This document shows positions 10,776 to 22,031 of a stretch of 64,000 nucleotides of DNA, in pieces. Position 1 is the stretch's first letter; each line of letters starts with the position of its first letter. The stretch lies in assembly GCF_017591425.1 (NCBI RefSeq), contig NW_024465777.1:1922001-1986000 (forward strand), written 5' to 3'. The position numbers and the translations under genes are program-made. Origin of the DNA: Ochotona curzoniae (Eukaryota > Chordata > Mammalia > Lagomorpha > Ochotonidae). A model generated the notes under the pieces. That model saw nothing but the letters and a program-made list of their open reading frames with translations, did no database searches and was not told the DNA's origin.

Positions 10776-11063
10776 GGGGGAAAGAGCTAGCCAGTCAAGG
10801 AGAGAAGCCTGTGCAATGGCCCAGATATAAGTTCCAGTTTCAATAAGAAATAGAAAACGACGGTGGTGGCAGTGAAGTGAAAAAGAAGAAACGTATTTGC
10901 TCAAAACCTTCCACTAGCTCCCACGGCTCTCAAGCATCCATGCAGCAGTTCTCGGGACCCCAGAGCGGGGATCCTTAGGAGGCCTCTGACTACATCTGCA
11001 CCACATCCATTAAGTCCATGAACATTTTTGTTTTAACTACATTGGAGCAAACATAACTTTTTT

Positions 11064-11415
11064 AAAAAGATTTATTTTTATTATTACTATTTTTTTATTT
11101 TATTTTTTATCATTTTTTTTATTGGAAAGGCAGATATACAGAGAGGAGAGACAGAGAGGAAGATCTTCCGTCCGATGATTCACTCCCCAAGTGAGCGCAA
11201 AGGCCAATGCTATGCCAATCCGAAGCCAGGAGCCTCTTCCAGGTCTCCCACACAGGTGCAGGGTCCCAAAGCTTTGGGCCGTCCCCGACTGCTTTCCCAG
11301 GCCACAGGCAGGGAGCTGGAAGGGAAGCGGGGCTGCCGGGATAGAACCGGCGCCCATATGGGATCCCGGGCGTGCAAGGCAAGGACCTTAAACACTGCGC
11401 CACCACGCTGGGCCC
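11064..11415 (-). mobile_element. C-type SINE, full length with target duplication
   Basis: Complete reversed young copy. Tail complement is TTATTGGAAAGGCAGATATAC and head complement is CGCCACCACGCTGGGCC. The direct repeat CATAACTTTTTT flanks it at 11052-11063 and 11416-11427, the signature of L1-type target-primed insertion. The T-rich tail is unusually long (TTATTATTACTATTTTTTTATTTTATTTTT). Confidence 0.92.
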
Positions 11416-11421
11416 CATAAC

Positions 11422-11732
11422 TTTTTTTTTTTAACATTTATTTTTTTTATTGGAAAATCAGATTTACAGAGAAGGGAAAGATCTTCCATCTGCTGGTTCA
11501 CTACCCAAGTGGCTGCCACGGATGGCTGAGCTGACCTGAAGCCAGAAACCAGGAGCTTCTTCCTGGTTTCCCACATGGGTGCATGGTCGCAAAGCTTTGG
11601 GCCATCCTTCACTGCTTTCCCAGGCCAGAAGCAGGGAGCAGGACGGGAAGCAGAGCAGCTGGGACAGGAACTGGCGCCCATATGGGATGCTGGTACCAAG
11701 GCAGAGGCTTAGCTACATGACATCAACTCCCA
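11422..11732 (-). mobile_element. C-type SINE
   Basis: Reversed copy directly adjoining the previous one. It has TTTATTGGAAAATCAGATTT at the tail, GGCCAGAAGCAGGGAGC in the body, GCGCCCATATGGGATGC, and a decayed head ending CAACTCCC. Confidence 0.85.
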
Positions 11733-11739
11733 GAGATAT

Positions 11740-13500
11740 GTTTTTGTTATTTGTTTATTTCACAACAAAATCATTATTTGCTTAATGTTCATTGCCAGGG
11801 TGAGGCTGTGGGGACTGCAGAACCATTTGGGTCTCTGGTAGGGAGGGAAGGCTCATGGAGGGGAGGGGGTGAGGGATGTGGGGTGGGGTGGAGGACAGAG
11901 GGTATGCAGCTCCTTAGTGGCAGGAGAATGAAGAGGGTCTGTGATACCCCTCCCAGGTCTGGGGGTGGAGAATGCCCTAGGGATATCATTATAGAAAAGG
12001 TGACCTAGTCCTTTTGTCTTCCTGGGAGCTCATGTTTCTCTCGGTGTCAGTTTTGAGATCTGTCAGTTGCCCATGTCTGCGTCAGTGTCCACAGGCCCAG
12101 GTGCTTTCCACAGAACTTGGCCTGAAGTGTTGCGCCACTTGCTTTTTCTTCCATCCTTTGAAGAAGTTCTTGGGGTCGTCTATTGGCTTAGAGGATCCGG
12201 CTCTCTCATCTTCCATGTCTACTCTTTGTCCTTCCCTAGAGTCAGCAAACGGGGTGACCCTGTCCCACATGGGTGCTCCATGGTCGGGCCACATGTCCAG
12301 GGGATGTTCCCCAGACTGGGAATCCTCCTGCAGTTCAGAGGGCCCACTCCCAATCAGGACACAATCCCTGGCCCAGCCCTGGCTCCAGTTCTCTCGCTCC
12401 CTAGCAAGTGCTGCAGCTCTGTCTAGATGGTACAGGTGGTCAGCATGGTGGTAGGGATACCCTCCAGAACACCTACCAGGTTAGTCCTCAGCTCCAGTTC
12501 CTACGAACGCTGGCAGGTACCTTGGTCTGAAAGAGCCTGCCCCCAGCCCCAGTTCTCATGAGCATAGATGGTACAGTGGCCAAACTGGTGCAACCCCTTG
12601 AGTGCTTAGCAGGGCATTCCCCAGACAGGGTTCTTGCACCAATAGGTACAACAGCCCAACCCAGCCTTCTCCCAGACTTGACTCATGCCCACCAAGAGGG
12701 TGCCCTGACTTAGTCAAGGTGACTCTCTGAAACCCCTACCAGACTGGCCTCTAGACCAGGCCATGGTATGCAGCAGCAGGTGCTACAGCCCAGACTGGTC
12801 CACCCAAGACTCAACTCATCACACAGCAGTAGGTCCAGTGGCCCAGGTAGGAAGACCCCTCGAACCCCTACTAGGCCATACCCTATACCTGGTAGACCCT
12901 TCCTGACCCCAGTCCTGGTTCTCCCACATACTGGGTGATATCACTACCTAGTTGGGTGGACCTTGTAGACCCTTACCATACCAGACCCCAAACCTGGTCT
13001 TGATGTGCAGCCACAGTTATGGTGGTGACCTGGCCTGTATCATCTCCAAGCCCCCAGCCTGATTTCACTTGTAGGAATGAGTGTAACTGCCTGGCCCTGT
13101 CTATCCCTAGACCCAGTTCTTGTGCTCACCAGCAGAAAGTCTGGCCTGGACCTCAAAAATCCCTACCAAGCTCGCCTGCTGACCTGGCATTTGCACAAGT
13201 TAGTGGGTATTATATCCTAGCCTGCCCCTGTCCCCTGACCACACATACACCCACCCTGTGAGATCTTCCAAGCACCTCCAGCTGGCTCACACCCATTGCA
13301 GCCCAGCCCAGGGAGACCCTCAGCCCCCAGTCCTCATCCACTATACCACATGCCCCACTCTCAGACATGCACGTGCAGCGGCCTGTTTTGTGGAAGCCCC
13401 CAGCAGCCATTTTTTACACCTCAATAGCTCTCAGTGGCTTCCCTCTGGCCTGTCCCTAGCTTGGTATTCAGCCATGGTAGGTCTGGGGGCTCTCCCCGCC
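11740..13500 (-). mobile_element. Composite VNTR element, copy A (reversed)
   Basis: On the minus strand, an irregular array (about 12,420-13,500) uses units of the form GGACTGGGG...GGCTGGGCTG...AGCACCNACTGGTGNNTG. It is followed by a tail (about 11,740-12,420). The tail ends with AATAAA (minus strand, 11,754-11,759) and A-rich DNA, CAAATAACAAAAACATAT. Copies B and C share this layout. No protein is encoded. The family is not one I can name; an L1 5' region or an ERV LTR are alternatives. Confidence 0.55.
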
Positions 13501-13696
13501 ATATTTCTCTTACAGATTTAACATTAAAGAATAGGCAACTATGTATGCTGGCATACTGGTATCATTAACATAGAGGTGGCATGAACCAGGTCCAAAATGC
13601 CAGCCAGTTATTGACTGATTTTCTCCTCCACAGTGTAACAGCTACCTAGGTACAAGACAACCTGGGCAAACCAGATTCTTTTAAAACTGCATTATC

Positions 13697-13990
13697 GAGC
13701 CCAGCATGGTGGCCTGGTGGCTGAATTCCTCTCCTTATATATGCCGGGATCTCATATGGGTCCTAGTTCTAATCCCGGCAGTTCCACTTCCCATCCGGCT
13801 CCCTGTTTGTGGCCTGGGAAAGCAGTCGAGGATGGCCCAAGGCTTTGGGACCCACGTGGGAGACCTAGAAGAATCTCTAGAAGAGCTCCTGGCTTCAGTC
13901 GGTGCACAACCAGCTGTTGAGGTCACTTGGGGAGTGAATCATTGGACAGAGAATCTTGCTGTCTCTTTTAAATAAATTTTAAAATAAAAA
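13697..13990 (+). mobile_element. C-type SINE, internally shortened
   Basis: Forward copy with head GAGCCCAGCATGGTGGCCTGG, CATATGGGTCCTAG, GTTTGTGGCCTGGGAAAGC, and tail TTTTAAATAAATTTTAAAAT. The ACCCTGCACC portion is deleted. Confidence 0.85.
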
Positions 13991-13999
13991 CCCTGCAAT

Positions 14000-14278
14000 G
14001 TCTGGGACCAACATTGTGATGCAACAGGTAAAGCCATCACCTGCGATGCCAGCCTCCCGTGCTAATGGCCTGGGAACGTGGCAGAGGATGGGCAAGGCCT
14101 CGGGCCACGGGCTCATGTGGGAGACTTGGGAGAACCTCCTATCTCCCAGCTTCAGATCAGCCCGTCTCTGGCCATTGCAGCCATTTGGACACTGTACCAG
14201 GAGATGGAAGATTCATTTCTGTGTCTCTTCCTATTTCTCTGTAACGTTTTCAAGTAAAATAAATGCATCTTTTTAAAA
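14000..14278 (+). mobile_element. Older SINE subfamily
   Basis: Forward copy: GGGACCAACATTGTGATGC head, GCTAATGGCCTGGGAA, CATGTGGGAGACTTGGG, and tail CAAGTAAAATAAATGCATC. The middle of the head is deleted. Confidence 0.65.
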
Positions 14279-14287
14279 ACATTTTTT

Positions 14288-14617
14288 TAAATTTTGTTTT
14301 TTAAAGATTTATTTTATTTTATTGGTAAGGCGGATATACAGAGAGGAGAGACAGAGAGGAAGATCTTCTGTCCAATGATTCACTCCCCAAGTGAGCGCAA
14401 CAGCCGGTGCTGCGCCGACCCGAAGCCAGGAGCCTCTTTCAGGTCTCCCGCGAGGGTGTAGGGTCCCAAGGCTTTGGGCCACGCTCCACTGCTTTCTCAG
14501 GCCACAAGCAGGGAGCTGGATGGGAAGTGGAGCTGCCGGGATTAGAACTGGTGCCCATATGGGATCCCGGGTGTGCAAGGTGAGGACCTTAACCACTTGC
14601 GCCACCACACCAGGCCC
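14288..14617 (-). mobile_element. C-type SINE with target duplication
   Basis: Complete reversed young copy ending CGCCACCACACCAGGCCC. The sequence TTAAAAACATTTTTT occurs just before it (14273-14287) and just after it (14618-14632), so the insertion site is fixed to the base. Confidence 0.92.
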
Positions 14618-14632
14618 TTAAAAACATTTTTT

Positions 14633-14953
14633 AAAGATTTATTTATTTTTATTGCAAAGTTAGATATACAGAGGGGAGGAGAGACAGAGGAAGATCTTCC
14701 GTCCAATGATTCACACCCAAGTGACCACAACAGCCAGAGCTGTGCTGGTCTGAAGCCAGGAGCCCAGATCCTCTTCCAGGTCTCCTATACAGGTACAGGG
14801 TCCCAAGGCTTTGGGCCGTTCCACTGCCTTCCCAGGCCACAAGCAGGGAGCTGGATGGGAAGGGGGCTGCCAGGATTAGAACCAGTGCCCATGTGGAATC
14901 CTGGCGCTTTTAAGGTGAGGACTTTAGCTGCTAGGTTACCACGCTGGTCCAAC
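14633..14953 (-). mobile_element. C-type SINE inserted at the same target
   Basis: Complete reversed copy ending TACCACGCTGGTCC. The target sequence AAAAACATTTTT recurs again at 14954-14965. The second SINE therefore used the duplicated target of its neighbour, or the reverse. Confidence 0.9.
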
Positions 14954-14969
14954 AAAAACATTTTTAAAA

Positions 14970-15840
14970 GATGCAATTCCAGATGATCCCTAAGGTCCTT
15001 GCCAGCTCTAGGCTGGCACCTCACATTCCAGAAGGAAAACTCAGCTCTGGGAGATGAATCCACGATGATGAGAGAAACTGCAGAATTGGGCCACCAGGAC
15101 AGGAGGCGTCTTCTCAGACACCAGAAACTCCCTCTGGCTTTCTTACCCATAGCTCCCCAGAAGACATGTAAGAACAGCATTTCCCCCCATTCTCCAGGGA
15201 CAATGACGGAGTGTTTGGGGTTGTGTCACTGATTGCTTGCTCTCCTTCTGTAACTCCAAATAACTTTGGGTTCCCATAGCAACTCGCTCTGCTTGGGTAG
15301 CTGTCATTGTTCCCTGATCCACGTGGGTTCTCCTGGAAGACTCACAGCAGGTGGTAGAGGTGAGGAAGGCTGGATAGAACTTGAGGACCCTGTTCTACCA
15401 GTGCCAAGAAGCCTGCGTGGTCCACCACAAAAGCCATGGGCTGTCCCAGTTAGGCCCCAGGGAAGGAAATCTGCTTAGGAAGTGTCTTCACACTGCAGGA
15501 ACAAGGCAAAGCAAGAAGACCTGAAGCCCCAAGGAACGGAAGGGATGCCAGCCAGACATCACTGGTGCTTCTGCCTTGGGCAGGGCGGAGGCTCGCACAG
15601 GCAAGCTGAGTATCACCAGCACTGCTACCCCACAAGCACCACCATACCACACACCCCACCCCTGCCATGCAAACAGCTCTGGGAGTAGGTCATTATAATG
15701 AAATTACCATGATTGGCACACCCATTCCATCATACACCGACACCATGGCACACAGACATTGGTAGGGACTGGACAGAATGAGGGCCACCAAGGGCTTGTT
15801 TGACATATAAAATGATTTCTGGGGACTTACATGCATCGGG
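14970..15840. other. Intergenic, nothing recognised
   Basis: Moderately GC-rich unique-looking sequence between SINEs and composite copy B. Open frames are short and on both strands. Confidence 0.4.
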
Positions 15841-15844
15841 CCAC

Positions 15845-16905
15845 TGCACCCACAGGTAATTGAGGAAGCTGAGATGGGGAGGGTCAGAAGGGGGAATCCA
15901 GAGGGCTTCCCTAGGTCAGGCCAAGGAAACCACCTGCACACACAAGAGCTGGGAGCTGGGGACAGACTGGGACAGGCTAACTCAGAGCACTTGCTGACAC
16001 TCATGAGAGCTGTGTTTGACAGCCAGTCTATTGGCAGTTATTTGGAATTGCCCAAAACAGGCCACAGCACCCACTGGTGTGTAGTGTCCAGGTGAGGGGG
16101 TAGGCCAAATTGGGCTGGGCTGCAGCACCCATGGATTACACAAGAGCCAGGACTGGGGGCAGATTGTGCCAGGACAATAATTCACGTGGGAACAGGGACT
16201 GCGAGTAGGCCTGGTTGGACGAGGCTACGAACAGTACTCACTGGTGTACTTGAGAGTTGATACTGAGGGTAGGCCTGGTTAGGATTTTGGGGGGTCGCCC
16301 TGACCAGGCTGTAGCACCTGCCAGTGCACATAAGGCTGGATCTAGAAATAGGCTGGGCTGGGTTGGGCTATAGCACCTGCCAGAATACTCAAGAGCCAGA
16401 TCTGGGGACCAACTCACTACAGGCTCTTGGAGTCGGCCCAATGGGTCCACCCCACCTGACCCCCAGCCTCAGAGAATATGTACATCTGTTCTGGCTGCGA
16501 GCCACATGTTGTGGGACTGGGCTGCCCCCATCGCTAATTCCATAGAAGGAGAGAGAATATTCTGGGAATCATGGGAAAGACAAGAGAGCCAGCCTCTTTG
16601 ATTCAATAGGGGACCTCGAGTGCCTCACCAAGAGCTGGAAAGAAGAGCAGGTTGAATAATGCTCCAGGCCAAATTCTCTACCAAGCACTAAGGCTACGAA
16701 TACACCAAACAGACACAGACAGCCAGCCAGTATGGGAAGTGGTATCTGATACCTGATGCAACAAAGCCAACAGCAATTCAGAGCAATCGAGACTATTCAA
16801 GTAATAGCACAGGACATTCTTCCCCAGTCAGGGTCCCTGGAATGAAATCAGGGTCCCTCTCTGTTCTCTGTTACTGATGTAATCTATCAGCAGGAAGTAA
16901 CATCC
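15845..16905 (+). mobile_element. Composite VNTR element, copy B
   Basis: Array of degenerate units at about 15,845-16,500 (repeated GCAGCACCCA, ACTGGGGGCAG, GGCTGGGCTG, CACCTGCCAG). The tail at about 16,550-16,900 aligns by eye with the tail of copy C: GACCTCGAGTGCC here matches GACGTTGAGTGCC there, and GACATTCTTCCCCAG matches GAACATTCTTCTCTAC. The A-rich end is missing. Confidence 0.5.
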
Positions 16906-16909
16906 CCCT

Positions 16910-17229
16910 GGGCCCAGCACGATGGCCTAGTGGTTAAACTCCTCACCTTGCATGCGCAGGTATCCCATATGGGAGCCAGTTCATGTCTTGTCTGCTCCAT
17001 TTCCTTTCCAGCTCCTTGCTTGTGGCCTGGGAAAGCAGTAGAGGATGGCTCGGCACCTTGGGACCCTGCACACATGTGGAAGACCCAGAAGAAGCTCTTG
17101 GCTCCTGGCTTTGGATCGGCTCAGCTCCAGCTGTTGTGGCCACTTGGGGAGTGAACCAGGAGACGGAAGATCTTTCTTTTTGTCTCTCCTCCTCTCTGTA
17201 AATTTGACTTCCCAATTAAAAAAAAAATT
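16910..17229 (+). mobile_element. C-type SINE
   Basis: Forward copy with head GGGCCCAGCACGATGGCC, TATCCCATATGGGAGCC, TTGTGGCCTGGGAAAGC, and tail TTCCCAATTAAAAAAAAAATT. Confidence 0.88.
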
Positions 17230-17735
17230 ATAGAAAAAAGAAGGGGGAGAAGCAACATTTCTCTCCCCGCCTCGCGGAAGGGTGGGGTCTTTCTCCTCAC
17301 CCATTTTGCTCCCCAACCCTTCCCATCCCACTCAGAAACTTACATGGGTCTGCGCTCTCCTCACCTATTAACAAACTTTCAAAAATAAAATGTTTTTAAG
17401 GCACAAAAAATGGGAGAAATTCAAGCCTGGTGCTAAGCTACATCTTCATTTGAATATTCGAATTATCCAGTTAAGCACCACAGACACCACCAACCTCCTG
17501 AGTGTGTTCTTTCTGGTTCTTGCCTCTCATCTTACCTGTATCACCGGTCCAGGCAAAACAAACAACAAAAAACCCCAGACATGTCTTCCCATGGATCACA
17601 GGGACACAATGCATTGGCTAACATGTACTAGAGCAAGTGTGATAAAATGCTCAGGGTATGATCCAAGCAGCCGGCATAGGGGAATCACTGAGAACTTTTT
17701 TCCCCCTAAGTTTGAAATTTTTTTTCTTTTTTTTT
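17230..17735. other. Intergenic, nothing recognised
   Basis: No gene or repeat identified. A 241-codon forward open frame (17390-18115) begins here, but its second half is a translated SINE, so it is not a gene. Confidence 0.45.
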
Positions 17736-18033
17736 TTTTAAGATTTATTTACTTTTTTTTTAAAATTACAAAGTCAGATATACAGAGAGGAGGAGAGACA
17801 GAGAGGAAGATCTTCCATCCGATGATTCATTCCCCAAGTGAGCACAACCGCTGGTGCTGCGCCGATCTGAAACCAGGAGCCAGGAACCTCTTCCGGGTCT
17901 CCCACATGGGTGCAGGGTCCCAAGGCTTTGGGCCGCGCTCCACTGCTTTCCCAGGCCACAAGCAGGGAACTGGATGGGAAGTGGAGCTGCCAGGATCAGA
18001 ACCGGTGCCCATATGGGATCTGCCGCGTTCAAG
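17736..18033 (-). mobile_element. C-type SINE, head truncated
   Basis: Reversed copy from AAGATTTATTTAC through GTGCCCATATGGGATCTGCC. The head complement stops at GCGTTCAAGGA, so about 40 bp are missing. Its open reading explains open frames on both strands here. Confidence 0.85.
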
Positions 18034-18878
18034 GAAGAGGAGCAAAAAAGTGAATAAAAAGATGACATGGAAAGGAAGAAAAGAGAGAACCAGAAAGGGA
18101 AGAAGGGAAAGTTAAAGTCTTCCCTGAGCTGTTTCCGTCCTTCCTCACACCTGTCCCTTGGGACCTTCAAGCAAGTCTTGACTGAATTATAGTGAAACTC
18201 CGGAAATGCACCTTGGTGTCAGAAGAAACCCAAAGAGGGGGAGCAGGTAAGAGGCCAGCCTCCCATTCTGAGCTGTTGCGCGGGCTCCTAGCCCTGCAGC
18301 AGTGAGACCCCCAGTAACCAGATTCCAGCCTCCCCTCTGCGAGACCTGAAGCATGGGTTGGGTCCCGCCAGCCCTAAATTGGCAGGCATTTGGAGTTGAG
18401 AATTATGTCTCTTTCTCAAAGAACTATTAAGGGAACCCAAAGGAGAAAAAAAAATACAAATGTCACCTGATGTTTAGAACTGGTTGTTATGGCACAACAT
18501 TTTGCAAGAAATGATCATTAAAAAAAAAAGGAAGGTAAAACTGGCAGTTTCTGTATGCTAGGAACCATCACCTCAAGCTCTCGGGTGGGAGCGCTTGTCG
18601 TCGGGAGATTTCAAGTTCAGTACTTCATTCCTTTACATACAGTGTTCGAGGTGCAAACAGACTTCTAATCTTCAAAATCTGAAGATAAAATGTTTGTACG
18701 GGCCATTGAATCTGGCAAATACATCCTGTGCACCATCAGTGGTTTTCCACTCTGGAACTATCACCTGTGAGGATAGGGCCACCTGGTGGCCAGGCTGGGT
18801 ACTGATCAAATTTAGCGTCTTTTCTTTTCGTACCTTCTCCTTTAAGAAGGATCTGTATTTTTCCCACTGTTAACAAAT
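18034..18878. other. Intergenic, nothing recognised
   Basis: Unique-looking, balanced composition. No feature that I can support. Confidence 0.4.
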
Positions 18879-19195
18879 TCTGAGGTTAGCGCAATAGTTC
18901 AACTGGCTAATCCTCCACCTCCAAGCAGGACATCCCATATGGGCACTGGTTCATGTCCCAGCCGCTCCACTTCCCATCCAGCTCCCTGCTTCTGGCCTGG
19001 GAAAGCAGTCGAGGATGGCTTAAGTCACTGGGACCCTGCACTCATGTGGAAGACCCTGACGAAGACACTGGCTCCTGGTTTCAGAACAACTCAGCTCCAG
19101 CCATTGTGGCCATCCAGAGTGAACCAGTGGATGGAAGATCTTTCTGTCTCTTCTGTGGGTCTGCTTTTCAGTGAAAAGAAATAAATCTTAAAAAG
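18879..19195 (+). mobile_element. C-type SINE
   Basis: Forward copy: GAGGTTAGCGCAATAG head, ACATCCCATATGGGCAC, TGCTTCTGGCCTGGG, and tail GAAATAAATCTTAAAAAG. Confidence 0.85.
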
Positions 19196-19254
19196 AAAAA
19201 AGGTGAATAAAAAAATACTTACATGGAATGTCTAAAATGCTGAAAAAAAAAATA

Positions 19255-19405
19255 AAGGCAAGCATTTGAATCCTTGTTATCCACAAGGGAGACCAAAATT
19301 GAGGAGGTCCTGACTCCTGGTTTGGCATGACCCAGCCATAGACATGGGAATTTGCAGAGTGAGCCAGAAGATAGAAGTTACTGCTCAAACAAACAAAATT
19401 TAAAT
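19255..19405 (+). mobile_element. SINE 3' half
   Basis: Begins inside the element at AGGCAAGCATTTGAATCC and runs through CCTGACTCCTGGTTTGGC to GAGCCAGAAGATAGAAG. It is of the older subfamily. Confidence 0.5.
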
Positions 19406-19554
19406 GCAAGGTTTTTTTAAATCACAAAGTTGATACTTTTGACATAAATTTCACTCCAAAGCTCTGTATGTTAAAAAAATTTGTGTGTGTGAAGCAATGC
19501 CAGAATAGAAAAATATATGATTTACACAGGTTAACAATTACAAACACCTGTAGT

Positions 19555-21455
19555 ACCTGCTGGTGAGAACTGAAACGGATGTGTGCTGGTCTAACAAGGC
19601 CGTGGTATTACCTCGGGACTGGAGGTGGGCCAAGTCAAGGCCAAGCTAAACACCCACTGGTATGCACAAGATCCACTTCTAAGAGCTGGTCTAATGGGGA
19701 GCTTAGGGAACATCCCTGTTAAGATGTAGCCCTGGTTGGTGAGTGCAAAAGCCAAGGCTTGGGGAAATCCAGGCCAGGCTACATACCCATTGGCATACAT
19801 GTGGGTCAGGTCTGGGGGCAGGCTAGCCTGGGCCACTCTGCAATACCCATTGGCAGGTGTGAGTCAGGCCTGGGTGGAATGCAACACCTGCCAGTTCACA
19901 TTAGGGGTGGGACTGGGGGCTGGCTGGGCTGGGCTGCAACAGCTCCCAGCAAGAGCTGGGACTGGTGGCAGGCCAGGCAGAGCCAGCCAAAGCACCTGCT
20001 GGTAAATGCCAAGGCGAGATATGCCATGCCAAGTTGGGCCACAGCACCCACTGGCACATGCAAGATCCCAGGCTGGGAGTGAACTTGGTTGGGGGATATG
20101 AGTGCTCCCCTTCTGGGCACTGCTCCCACTGCTGAGCATGAGAACTGGGATTTGGGGTGGACCAGGCTGGGCAGAGCTTCAACAACTGTTGGCCTGCATG
20201 CCAGCTGGGTTTGGGGGAGGGCTGGGTTAGGCAGGCCACTGCATCCATTGGTACATGCCAGGCTTTGCCGCAGCCTCTGCTAGCAAGTGCTGAGACAGGG
20301 TCAAGCAGTGTCAGATGAACTGCAGTACTCCCTAGGAAATGCAAGATCTGGGACAGGGACTGGGCCTGGTGGGAAAGCTATGGGCACTCCTCTGCTAGGC
20401 TACAGCTCCCACTGGTGTGGGACTAGGGGCAGGCCAGGCTGTATCAGGCAGCAGCACCTGTCAGAATGTGTGTGAACTGGTTAGTGGGGTTGGGTGGGAT
20501 GAGCTAAGTTGCAACACTTACAGGTGTATATGAGAGTCCAATTGGGACGTGGCAGAGGCTGGGCTAGTCTGCTGTACATACTGGCATGTGCAGAAACCAG
20601 GGCTGGGGGAGGACCTTGTGTGGGTTATTTGGGGGTGCCCCAGCTAGGCTGCAACCTCCACTGATGTGTGCACAGCCAGGTTTGGGGACACTGGCCGGGG
20701 CTGGGATGTAACATTTGTTGGTTTGCATGGGATGTAGGGTTATGGACAGAATTGACTAGGCAACTATACTCACCAGTGTATAGAATGAGATGGGTGACAG
20801 ACTAAACCAGACACTGTACTGGCTGGCAAATATAAGAGTCAGGTCTGGGGTCATGCCAGGTGATGTTTCTTGGGGGACCACTGGATTCAAAACTCTGGCA
20901 ACAGGGAGAATCATAGAATTTGCAGTTCCATCTTGGAGTGCATGTGTCAGGACCTGGGACGGCATGCCCAGGTGCGTAAGGGGGCATGACGGCCAGCTCA
21001 TTTGGACCTGCAGAGGACGTTGAGTGCCATGTCAGAAGAGGGAGAGCAAAAAGGGTTGGACAACTCTCCTGGCTGAGCTTTGGCAACAAGTCTGGGTGAG
21101 TGGATGCACTGGGGTGGACTCTGCCAGCCAACGGACCTTGGAGGGATTTCCTCAACCTTGCAGCAGCATAAGCAACAACACTATCAAACCACTCAAAACT
21201 ATCAAAATCACTCAAACAATACTCTAGAACATTCTTCTCTACATCGGGGTTTCTAAGATGACACCAGGTGGACATCCCCACCCCGGGATACTGATGTGAC
21301 TTGGTGGCTCCATGTAGGAGAAAAGGGAAGAAAGGGAAAATTGGGGCATTTGTCTTTCCATACCTCCATACTTTCTTCCATACCTCAACCCTCCCCACCC
21401 TGTTCAGTAGTCCTCATGGACCTCCATTCTTGACAACATCGAAAATAAAACGCAA
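19555..21455 (+). mobile_element. Composite VNTR element, copy C (longest)
   Basis: At least 15 degenerate units occupy about 19,555-20,780. They are anchored by variants of CACCCACTGGTNNATGC spaced 40-80 bp apart (mean near 60). The intervening text is rich in GGACTGGGGGCAGG and GGCTGGGCTG. A roughly 670-bp tail follows and ends with GAAAATAAAACGC (AATAAA at 21,444-21,449) and A-rich DNA. The layout (VNTR, unique tail, poly(A) signal, A-rich end) suggests a non-autonomous retroposon. No ORF of note; no clear target duplication found. Confidence 0.55.
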
Positions 21456-21567
21456 TTTAAAAACCCACTGGATTATTACCTCTGATCATGTGCCAAATTC
21501 ACATCTTCTCTGAGTGGCCTGCTGAGTGCTTTCTTCCAATCTGTGCCTCATGAGGGCTTCTTTTGTA

Positions 21568-21709
21568 ATTTTTATTTTCCATTTATTTATTTGAAAGGTA
21601 GAGTTAAGGACAGAGAGTGCAGGAGAGATTTTCCTACTAGTTTACTCCCTAAATAGGGTCCAAAGGCTGGGAATGAGCCAGGCCAAAGCCAGGAGCCAGG
21701 GACTCTAGC
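21568..21709 (-). mobile_element. Older SINE, truncated
   Basis: Reversed: CATTTATTTATTTGAAAGGTAGAG to AGCCAGGAGCCAGGGACTC. It breaks off just before the next SINE. Confidence 0.7.
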
Positions 21710-21734
21710 CGGGCCTCATGAGGTGTTTTTGTTT

Positions 21735-22031
21735 TGTTTTAATTGGAAAGGCAGATATACAGAGAGGAGATATAGAAAGATCTTTCATCTGCTCGTTCGC
21801 TACCCAAGTGGATACAATGGCTGGAGCCGAGCTGATCCAAACCCAGGAGCCAGGAGCTTCGTCCACACAGGTGCAGGGTCCTAAGGCTTTGGGCTGCCCT
21901 TGACTGCCTTTCCAGGCCATAAACTGGGAGCTACATGGGAAGTGGAGCAGCCAGGACATGAACCAGCACCCATATGGGATCTTGGAAGATGCAAGGCAAC
22001 ACTTTAGCCACTGGGCCATTGCACCGAGCCC
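21735..22031 (-). mobile_element. C-type SINE
   Basis: Complete reversed copy: TTTAATTGGAAAGGCAGATATAC to GGCCATTGCACCGAGCCC. CATGA appears on both sides, a weak candidate target duplication. Confidence 0.88.

Noticed and set aside
17390..18115. 241-codon forward open frame, the longest in the window
   Set aside because: Its second half translates a reversed SINE (17,736-18,033), and the first half has no known domain. Open SINE frames of this kind recur throughout.
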